Source of the DNA: Ceratotherium simum simum
Lineage: Eukaryota; Chordata; Mammalia; Perissodactyla; Rhinocerotidae
Direction: 5' to 3'
DNA: 64,000 nucleotides
NCBI RefSeq assembly: GCF_000283155.1
Contig: NW_004454156.1
Coordinates: 40,939,630 to 41,003,629, forward strand
In this document: piece after piece, positions 45,001 through 57,000 of the stretch
Numbering within the stretch: position 1 is the first letter of the stretch
Layout: each line of letters begins with the position of its first letter
Notes under the pieces: model-generated
Told to the model about the DNA's origin: nothing
The model's database searches: none
What the model saw: the letters and a program-made list of their open reading frames with translations, nothing else
Position numbers and translations under genes: made by a program

Positions 45001-48000
45001 CCTCAGCAAAAATAAATAAATAAACATATCAAATTATTTTTCAAATTTTATATACAAATCATTGAACTTAATGTTCACTTAGAAGGGACCCATTAGGAAA
45101 ACTCTACATTTCCTTGAGTCTTTTATCTTCAATTTACTGTAACACAATTCACTTTAAAAGAAATACACTAGAAAAACACTGTAAGTCCACATTGATCAGG
45201 TACTTCCTTGAGTTAAAGCTACCTTCCCCCCTAAAAAACCATTTAGAATAGATTTTTCTATTGATGAGAAAAATAACATACATTTAAGCTACCTAATCAT
45301 TATTAAAATTGCTTAACTACTCAAAGAACTTAAAATACTAAAAAGGAAAGTAACTTTTTTAAGATAATTACTGTAAAAAGTACAGATCATACCTTTGAAG
45401 TAGCCTGCTTTAGTTTTGCTTGCTCTACCAGCAGTTTATATGATGATCCTTTGTTACTTTGTATTTTTTCCTTTTCCATCTGTTCCACCAAGGCCTTCTG
45501 TTTTGCTTTTAGTAGATTAAGTTGCTTTAAAAAAAATAAAAAAGTTAATCTAATAGCTAACAACGTTAAAAACAACAAACTAAATTATAATTCTCCTCAT
45601 AAACAATTCCCTGAAAGATCTAGTTTTAACTGTGTTGCTGATAGAAAAAAATCATTTCCAAATTCCAACCACAAGATCTCTCCATGTTATAATTAAGAAT
45701 TAATCAATTTCTTACCCCTGGGAGAAGCAAAATAACAGGAAGATTTTCTCATGTAAGCAACTCATGAGATTGACTGATAGACACTTTTTAAGTAGAGGTT
45801 AAGAACTGTTTTAAATATATGGAAAAATATTTTTATTGCACAATATTCTTAGCTTTGCTTTTACAGAATTCTCTCTCAAGAGTAGTACATTTTTTGGTAT
45901 GTCCATGTTTTTTATTAAGTAATATTTTTATTGAGATAACTGTAGATTCACATGAAGTTTTAAGAAATAATACAGACATCTCTTGTACACTTTACCCAAT
46001 TTCCCTGATAACATTTTGCAAAACTACAGTGTAATATCACATATAGTATAATATCACAATATGGTAATGACATTGTTAGAATTCACCAATCTTATTCAAA
46101 TTTTTCCAGTTTCACTTGTACTCATTTCTGTGTATGTCTGTGTTTGTGTATTTTAGTTGTATAGAATTCTACATGTGCTGGTTCATGTATCCACCGCTAC
46201 AATTTATACCAAACAGTTCCATCATCACAAAGTTCCCTCAAATTGTCCTTTTCTATTGCCCACACACCATTCACGTTGCCCACCAACCTGCCACCTGCCC
46301 CATCTGCCGCATCCCCAACCCCTGGCAACCACTCATCTTTAGCAATGAATCAAGAGAACAAAAGGGAGAAAAAAATCTCTGCCCAGAAAAGCCTTAATAA
46401 TCTGTTGAACGACTTCCCCATATATCCATATATGCAGAACATTACTCTAAATAGAAAGTCACTAGAAAGTCAGAACCATAATTATAAATGAATAATTTAA
46501 TTAAGAACTTAATAAATCTACTTTTCAAAGAATATTTCCTAAATTTCTACTATTGATACAAATATTTATCAGGAAAAAAGCAATAATATTATATTATAAA
46601 GAAATATCCATTTGGCCATTATCTCCAGATATGAAGATAAATGTATCCTAAGTTAAAACCAACACACACATGTATGAAATAATCAATATGTTATGTGAAC
46701 GTGTAAAGAACTACTACAAATCAGTGTTTTCAAAAGATTGTTCCAAAAGTTCTATAATTAACATATACAACAATTACAATCAAGAAAAAATATAATCCTT
46801 AATTTATTTTGAAACAACCAAAACTTAGTAATTTAAATTACTGTACAAAGACATTTTTTTCTCTAAACTACCTCAGAATAAGTTGGCAAGCTGATGACTA
46901 ATCAACCTTGAATACTTTAGTGTGTTTCCTAGAAACAAGAACCTTCTACAAACCATAATACAACCCTCCAAATCACAGAATTAACACTTGATGCACTATT
47001 ACCAACTATTCCTCAGACCTCATTTTAAGTTTTGCCAGCTGTCCTAATAATGTCCTTCATAGTCAAGAATAAAACTGCAATTTTTTACTAAGAAAAATCC
47101 ACTGGGTTATATTCTAGGTTTATTTTCCATCTTCATATCCTAAATTAAATACAGTAAGCACAATATTAAGTGCTCAATAAATTTTAACTGGATTTGAAAG
47201 GATGCAAAGTAGTACCACCTAAAATTACATAAGAATCTCAAAAAGAAAAAGGAGATGAGGGAAAGATTCAGATCAATTTTCTTGCAAAAGGTTGAATAGT
47301 TAGCTCACAGCTGAAAAACACAGAAGTGAAAATAAACAATTTATTGCTAAGTCACTTTTTAAAAACAACCCAAAGATCTCACAAACTTGCCAGATCCTAA
47401 GGGTTTTCATATAAAATCTCACTTCATCTTAAATCAATTATATAAATATTTATTAACAACACACTAGGCTCTGTACAAGGTATCAAGGATATAGTATCTC
47501 CTGTAAGAGGAAGAGGAAGACACATTTCAAAAAGTAATTATAATCAAGTACTGGCTCATAAGAATCTGACGACAGCTGCACATTCACTTCCACAAAGTGA
47601 AATACACGTCAAATAAATTTTAGGTGTAATTTCAAGAGAGATCATGGAACTAATTGAGATAGAAACCACAAGAATCCACAGGTATCTTGCAATAAAACCA
47701 CACTCTAACACATGACATCTTCTGTGAAAGAAAGAGTGATTAGCTGAGTGTGTGTGCTGTACATGCACGCATTTGCACACTGAAGAAGCTGAGAGAGGAA
47801 CATATATGCATATTTGTTTATGCTTTAAAAAGGAACAATTGAAGAATAAAATAAAAACTAAAGGGTTCATCAACAGGAAAATGGATAAAGAGATTTTGGA
47901 ACATTCAAAAATGGAATAGTCATCAGGAATAAAAAAGAACAACTGATACACTCAACAATATGGGGGAATCTCAAAAATATCATTTTGAGCAAAAGAAGCC

Positions 48001-51000
48001 AGGCATAAGAAAGCACATTTCATTTTGAGCAAAAAAAGCCAGACATAAAAGAGCACTCTACATGAATCCTAACAATACTTTAAGAAATCATTTACTCACA
48101 GTGAAATGCACAAATCTCATGTTAACGAAATTAAGAAATCCCTGTAAAAAATTCTGATGAATACAATGAAAGGAAAAATATAGGATACAAGGGGAACGTA
48201 TCGTATGAGTTATGATCCTAATTTAGAAAGGGAAGACCTCTTTGAGGAAGTAAATATGAACTAATGCCTGAAAAATAAGTTAGGTTATCCAAGGAAAGGA
48301 GTAAACTATGTGGTTGGGTGGGAGGGAGCTTAGCACATGCAAAAATCATGGATGAGAAAACTGGTGTGAGTAGTCCAGGAACTCAAATTCAATATGGCTA
48401 GATCAAAATTCAGACTGAAAGTTAGAGGACCAGATGATAGATATCCTAAAAGGAGTAAATGTTAAGGAGTCTGACATTAACCCAAAGGTCAACGGGAAAC
48501 AATTAAGAATTTAGAGGAGTGATATGATCAGGTTTGTATTTACAAAGAACTCTCTAGAGCAGCATGAAAAATGGATTGAATTGAGAAAGAACAAACACAG
48601 AGAGGCCTTTTGACTACGCAAAGGATATTTATGGCCTCACTTAGAACGGTAGTAATCGAGATGTGAAGAGGTAGACAGTTTTTTAAAAGACACCACTAAA
48701 AATCTGTAAACTACATATTGTTGCCATCTTACAAATAAGGAAACTCAGTGTCAAAAGTATTAAATAATTTCCCTAAGTTAAGTAGCTCATTAAATGTCAT
48801 ATCTAAGATCTTATGGCAAGTCTTATGCAACCTCCAAAGCAATGTTTTCAAACATTAAAATTCAAAAAAGTATTGAAAATTACCTGTTTATGATGAACTA
48901 GCTGCTTTCTGATTTTTCTGGAATATAATCTATCAAGGCTACTGCTGCCTTTGGAAGACCTATTTATGTTCTGAGTGTGCAGATTATTGTTAATAAAACT
49001 CCACTGGTTACCTGTAGGGCAAGGAAAGTTTTATTAATAATTCTGTTAAATGTGATTTTAAAATACTTTTCATACTCAGAAAACACAAAATTATAAATGT
49101 GTCAATCATGACAAAGTATTTTTAAAGGAAATTAAGGAAACCACTGTAAAGAAACTGCTAAGAAGATTTGACCCTAGAAAGGTTAACCTACACCCTAAGT
49201 GACTTTAAGATAAGAGGTCTCTCTGTCTCCCATCTTTCCTTTAAGATAACAGCCAGTTATCTCTACAATTGTTTAATATTAATCTTTGTATAACACAACT
49301 TTGATAATGTCAGTTGATTCTAACAAAAAGAAATGTTCACTACCGGCTATTTCAAACTCAAATGCTTTTGTGCAGGGAAAGGGTACTCAGTAATTTGACT
49401 TAATGACTGCAAAAAGAAGGCTGAATAAAATTCTCATTTTTTGGAATCTGTTCAGACTATTCTTTAATTGTCATTCTTCTGCTCAATTCAGCTTAATAAC
49501 ACACTTTTTTTATTTTTGTGAGGAAGATCAGCCCTGAGCTAACATTCATGCCAATCCTTCTCTTTTTGCTGAAGAAGACTGGCCCTGAGCTAACATCCGT
49601 ACCCATCTTCCTCCACTTTATGTGGGATGCCGCCACAGCACGGCCTGACAAGCGGTGCGTCGGTGCGCACCCAGGATCTGAACCCGGGCCGCCAGTAGTG
49701 GAGTACGTGCACTTAACCGCTACACCACGGCACCTGCCTTAATAACACACTTCAATCCAAATTGTTTGTTCATGTCTGCTTAGCCTAAAGATATCTTTAA
49801 GTTCTATTCTCTACTATTCATTTGTCAAGTCAGTTCAAATTCTTCAAACCCTAAAAAGTCTTCCACCAATGTGTTTCCATAGTACCTGAATGATATAAAT
49901 AAAAACTAAGACCTCCAATGCTATCTGCTATATTCCAACTTTATATTGTTGTTGTATTTAATTTTATGTCTTACCTCTATATCCTATAACTGAGTAAAGT
50001 AACCCACAGACATATTTTTTTTAAAAATAAGACAAATTTCCTGTACATGAGAAGAATTCTTACCCTCTTCCTAAATATGATGTGCACCATAAAGAACTGA
50101 TTCACTTATAAAATCATCTCAAGAGATCTTTTTTTAATACTAGGATCCTGACAATTGAAAACTCCAAATTTTATGGCATTTATTGGCTGTATTTACATAT
50201 TAGATGCAGCTATTTCAAATCCTTCATGAAAAGTCTTATGAACTTGGAAGAAGGGAAAAAAGCAATTTGTCTTGCAGTTTGATTTCCCTTAATTTTTAAA
50301 TTTTTCTGGGCCTCTAGCTTATGGAGAAAGATTACAACTCAAAAAAGATCTGGGAATTTCTGTATCTAAGCATAAAAGCCATTTGTAGTTAATTAATAGA
50401 ACTATATACCGGTAAATGGAATGACACACTACACTAAAGTAACAAAACTACAAGAACTCTTTACAGATTTCCTTATCATAACTATATTTATATGTATGTT
50501 ATTATAATTATAAAGTGTTTAAATGAGCATAGGGGAAAATCTTATGAAAGACATAACTGTATTTAGAAACTAAAAGTCATGTTCAGACAAGGAGCTTGTC
50601 CACAAAGTCCTTCAAAAATAAATCCTATCCTTAGACTCCTGGTAAAGTTAACTGGTATTTCACATAAATTATACACAGCTGGAATCTCCAGGTCAATAGC
50701 CAGTTCTGGAACAACTGTATTGACACTCAAAATCCCCACCAATAGATTATCATAAACTTCTGATACCTGTCAGAAACCTCTCTCTGTCTTTACCATTCAA
50801 AGGTTTCTTTGCAGCTGCTGCTTCATCCTCAACAGTTGCCACATAATCCAGCAACCTGGACACCAGCATAACAACCCAACTGATCATAGGAATATCTAGT
50901 ACTCCTATACAGAGATGAGAGGGAAAAAAAAATAATGAGGTGACTCTAAGAGTCCTAATGAAGTCTGATAAAATAATTACAAAACATTTTATAAAACCAA

Positions 51001-54000
51001 AACACACCACATCATTACTAACACTTATTTATAATAAGCCTTGAAATTAGAACCTATGGCCACAATTGAGTAACACATTAAATCTAATGGAAGACACAAA
51101 TGCTTCATGGTAGGAAAATAGATTCCTAAGTGTAGGTTGAATCTAACAGATAACTTTTAAACTAGAAAAACAGGAATAAAATCCTATTCTTAGACTTATA
51201 GGTGAGTGAAATAAAATATCTAACTCTCAATTTATAATTCATATAGTCTTAAAGTATGTTCTAAAGTTTTTATTCCAATAATGTTTTTGCTCAAATGCAA
51301 CTCATTATCAAGAACCAGAACAGCAATAGTGCCTTAAGCTTAAACTTAAATAAGAGTTTGATTTTAGTTATGATAGCATAGAAAAAACATATTACAACAA
51401 TTTCTAAGTTCAAAATTTAAATAATCAAAAGGTATAGATTTAAAGAGCAATAACCATATGGCAGTCAATCACATGAAGGCTGGTCATTCTAAAAAGTCTA
51501 TATCATAGAAACATTAACAAAATGTGCAGCAGTGAATATTAAAATAAGTATTGCAGACTAGCCATTTTATAAAAGCAGTATTTATAGAAATCTTATGTTT
51601 TTGCTAAAGATCACTGCTTTAAATAATACCTTCTGTCCTCCTATGCACAGGTAACTGTGGCTGAAGAGGTGACAGTAAATTATCCAACAGATTAAGTAAG
51701 CTTTCTAATACTCCACTATTACCAAGGGATCTTTGACCAATGCAGGAAAGTAACATGAAGACCCTAAAAAAAAAGATATAATTAAAATACCCAGTATGAA
51801 TCAATTTAACTGTTCATTTTAAAAATAATTTATACTGAAATTTTATAAAGTAATGATAGAATATTTGGTTCTTAGCAAGATTTGTATCTGGAGCTACGAT
51901 GTTAAAATTAGCTCTTTTTCAAGCTATTGGTTATATTTTCTAAGTTTATCCACAAGAAATCAGGTAGAGAGAACTGTATTATAGCCTCAAAAAACACACT
52001 TAACACATAAGGTAACATGATCTGATAGGAAATATTTGTAAACACAGATCTATAAACTCCACAGATTCAATAAGGAAACTAAAGAATGTAGTCTAGTTAT
52101 AGCATGTATAATATTCTTCAATGTGCCCTTCACAGGGCATTCCTCAAACTCTGAAAAGACATGCTTCATTTCTCCACACTCAGTATCCACATACACAAGA
52201 TTTCGAAATCTGAACATTGACTGTGAGAAGCATAAATCACTAATAACAAATAAATGCCAATATTTTCTGACCTACCTATCCTGTGGAAAGATGAGAAGCT
52301 GCTCTGAATTGTACAATTCCTGAAGAACATTAGAAAGAAACTGACCCCACCATCTTTCACCACCACAGAGCTGAACAAGTAGAAGACCAGTATGTAATCG
52401 TATCTTTGGGGTTCCACTGATGCACAAGTGTTTAAAAAGCTCTTCACAGGCCTGGGCATGAAATGTGCTCTGCAAAACTGCAGGAACAGAGTGTCCTATT
52501 ACAAGAAAGAAGACAGTAAAAATTTCCTATTTAAGTATATGCTGTAATATCAAAGTCAGCATTCCTAGATATGTTTCTTCTTTACCAGCAAGCAGTACAC
52601 AATTACATTCTATTTATTGCTATTCATTTATTTACTCCTCGTATGTAGAATTGTAATTGCTAAATATTTGAGGAAGAGACGAATTGGCACTTAAATCAAT
52701 TATATTTCTTACATGTGGAGTTGGGTGTATCAGATGGCTGTGTGAGCATGTGTGTGTGCATGTGTAATGATTAAAAATAACTCCTGGCTAGAAAATGACA
52801 GTTCTATATTAGATTAGCAATTTATTAATAGTTTTTTCACTGCTTCACTTTTAAACAATATCAATTATTTTGCCAGTAACACAATGATGTGGCACATCAA
52901 TAGCAGAAACTCAAGAAAAGAAATCATCAAAAATCCATTTAAGAAAAACAAATAAAAATAAGGAAAAAAATGAGTTAACCTAAAAAAAATTTCATAAATA
53001 CTCACATTAGAAAGGATATCAAAATTAACAGTACTCAGGAAACATTAACACAACAACAAAACACACAACAAAATCACATTGAACATATTCCCAGCCTTTA
53101 AAATACTTAAGCCAAATACAAACCATTGGAAGAGTGAAGAAGGCTGAGCAAAGTGTCCAATAAATATCTGATGATAGTACGTAACTGCTCTGTGGAAGAC
53201 GTCTGAATTAAATCTTTTGGATCTGATGTTTCACTCAACATCTTTCTACTTGCACCTAGAGCTACTTTGAGCCTCTGCACTGCATTATGAGCCAAATTAA
53301 GTTGAAGCTGCAGCTGAATACAATCCTGATAGGCAGAAAAAACTCTGCTGTCTTCCTCAACTGCCTTGTCTGGCTTTCGCAAAAAATACTGTGCATTGTT
53401 AGCACTGTTGAGAGGAGGAAGATCGATACTTTGCAAAAGAGTTTCCAGTCGATGACAAGCTAGATTATACCTATAAGTAAAAAAATAAATGAACAAAATA
53501 ATTCCTGCCATGTTCTCTTTGATGTGCATGTACAAATACACACTAAAAATTAAATCTCTAAAACATGCTAAAAAACAACCATTAAAAAGAATTAATCAAT
53601 TGGCAAATACTAAATAGAGACAATTATTTAATCAAATCTATTAATGCCTTCAATATTACTATAATGTACTAATGTCATACTTCCTTTTGTTCTTTTCTAT
53701 ACACCCAAAGAAAGACATTTCTTGGCAAATATACACAAGACATTATATAAACATAGGATTTCAATAAGATTAAAATATATTGCAATTTTCTGCCAACCTG
53801 CACTGTATATCCTCCTGTAGAGCAACCATCATTGCTAAATGCTGGTCAATTTCTGGTTGGTTTGCAGATTCCCCCTCTCCCCTTAGAGGATCATGCATTA
53901 ACTTCAGTTCACTCTCCCAAGGCAAAATATAGGTATGACCATAATAAAATCCTAATGGGATTTTGGCTCTGGCATTTGTACTTCCATAACGTCCAATGAC

Positions 54001-57000
54001 AGTGATCTGAAATGAAAAATTATAAATACATATACACACCCATCTGCAACGATAAAAATCTGAGTAATGTATTTAAAAAGATATAGTTATGGGGCCGGCC
54101 CTGTGGCTTGGCGGTTGAGTGTGCGCGCTCCGCTGCTGGCGGCCCGGGTTCGGATCTCGGGCGTGCACCGATGCACCACTTCTCCGGCCATGCTGAGGCC
54201 GCGTCCCAAATACAGCAACTAGAAGGATGTGCAGCTATGACATACAACTATCTACTGGGGCTTTGGGGGAAATAAATAAATAAATAAATAAAACTTAAAA
54301 AAGATATAGTTATACTTTTTAATTATATGCCTGAATATTTTTCATAACTCGTCAGAAACATGGCAAGTATATCAATTCACTTTCTAGAAGTTCTTTACCT
54401 TCATGAATCTACACACAGGAGGTGGTATCAAGTCATGAAGAATTAGTGAATGGGTGCTTATATCAGTGGCCACTACCAATCGCCTCCCATCCACCTCTTC
54501 TCCTAATGTCCAAATGTCAATTGACAAGGAGGCCAAATCTCCACAAGTGGGAATCAAGACATCCGTCAACAGTATTGGTCTGCCAAAATCCAAGGTCACA
54601 AATCTCCTTGCTCCTATGAGAGAGAGAGCAACAGTTGACAAAAAATGCCCTAAAACGACCAAAAAATACACTCAAATATAGTTTGGAACAGTCATCTTAA
54701 AACATGAAATCAACTTACTAAGTAACTACAAACAAATGAGAAAAAAAGTTGGTAAGTAATTATTCAAAACTTTTCGGAAACCTTAATCTACATTAGTTTG
54801 AACCCCAAGACTTAAGTAAAAAATATACAAAAGTTTATTATGAAGGCAATCAACTGTACATATAAGCTTAATTAAAAACATTAAAGCAAAAAAATTAAAT
54901 GAGCAAAAATAATACATAGATTAATTCTATATAGTACCTATCTGCTCATCTTTCAGCCATTTGGTCTTTTTTTTTTTTTTAATTTCACAACTAGATGTAT
55001 TAATGATAACAAATTGTATTAACTGATTTTAGTTTTCTTAAGCCTCGCTGAACTTCTTATAGAGTTGCATCTTACATTAGTGTTAAGACGTAAAGTAAAA
55101 GTATAAGGCACAAATCACATGTAGTCACTACTACCATTAAAAAATCTCTTAGGAAGGTCCTCCGATAGAGACAGACATAGGTTATCTCCAACGTTTTTCC
55201 CGCAGCACTGACACAACACTGTCTCTTCAGCTCAGTACCAGATGAAGTAGACGGCTTACTCTTAAGGGCCACACTAAAGAGGTTGTATGCCTTTTTTGTG
55301 TAAGCACTAGAATCACACTCAGCATGATCGAGATGCTCACACCAATGAAAGGCAAGAATGATCTGAGAGGAACAGAAGAAGGAGCAGATCTCCATCTCTC
55401 ATCTCACACACATTTCAGGTAACAAGCTCAATTAGCGAAACAGTATGCAGAATCATTAATAATATCATAATTCTTTTTCTTCTTTATTGGGTTGAGGTGC
55501 AGGGCAGCTATTAACCTTACCAGCTACATCTTATAGTGCAGGAACCCAACTAAATTAAATTTCTAGGACTAGCGCTACTCTTGATGGAGCTAGTTTAAAA
55601 GAAAACGAGGCAGTTACCAATACTGTCCTAATCAGGAAAACTATTAAACTAAAAAAAAACATAATTCTCCGACTTAGGGGGCTTATGTGCCACACTCAAT
55701 TCCACAGATAAAAAAACCAAATCATAGTGTAAACAACTGCTCACATTTCACAAGACTGCACAACAACAAATTTCACTCTAAATGTTTTAAACACTAATGT
55801 TGTTACCAATGAATGATCAGTTGGGCAGAAAATGCCATTAAGACTTTTATTATTTTTTTAAAACTCGCTCTTCCAAAGAGGAAACAGCCCCTTGCAATAA
55901 AACGAATGTGGTTCAACTGTTCACATAATGAAAAGTGATAGAGTATGCACTATATTCATGTTACTTCCTCCTATAAAACATGCCTAAGGATTTTGTTGAA
56001 TTCTGCTGCTGCTTAAGCCCAGAACTAAGAGTTGGTAGGATTATAAGTTAAAAATTATCTCTAGATTATTGGTATACATGCTCTAATTGAAAGCACCTAT
56101 CCCAATCACAGGTTTCTACTACATAAGCATGGTACAAGCTTAGGTAAAATTTGAATCATCTGGAGACCATGAAGTGTTATTATTAATCTTACTCAGTTAT
56201 TAGAATTAGCAGTAATTCTGTTTGCTATTTTCAAGAAACTGTTCCAATAACAGAATGCTAGTCTTAGGAATACTTCTTTAGGTGTAATTTCTACTGTAAT
56301 GGTAATTGAACAGCAACAATAGAGGCAGATATGTCAATCAGGCAAGAATCATATACAGATCAAATCCACTATTTGGATAGAATTAGTGAACCTACTTAGC
56401 AGCACTCTTCCATTCCACTTGGCGAGCACACAGCTTGAGTTTTATGTAATACTTATTCTTGGTAAAATGTACTTACTCAAAAGCAGATGTTTGCAAAGGT
56501 ATTTATTTGCAAAGGAAAATCAAACTACAGAATATTGAGTCCTCAAAGGGCTGGCAGACTAGGCAAAAAAAATATTTTAAGTCAGTCAAAGATTACCTGA
56601 ATGCATTCGCTCTATAATAATGGACTGGTGAGGTGGAGGTTGAAGAAAATGTGAAGCATGAGAAATCGCAAGGGCTAGACCAGAACCAAGTGGATTCTAG
56701 AAAAGAAAAAAGTATAACTCTATATTGATATTACTCTTGCTCTATAAAAACTAGTAACCATAATATCATATTAATAGTTTTCATTTCCTGATGTATATTC
56801 TGTAATATTTTATAAAAGAATCTAATTTGATATATCAAGTTGGATAAGAAAATTTTGCCTTCTAAAGTTAGAGTATACATCAAAATATTTTTAAATGTCT
56901 AAGCGAACACCTATTTAAAATATAATAATTTACCATTCTGGACTTGTTGGAATTTTTGTTATGTGCAGCAAGATTGACCGTTGGGGGATCAATAACTGAG

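Noticed and set aside
55072..55360. Coding cassette exon of BIRC6
   Set aside because: In the phase set by exon 4 (phase 1) it hits a stop (TGA) after about nine codons, so it cannot be a coding cassette. It is kept only as a possible retrocopy.
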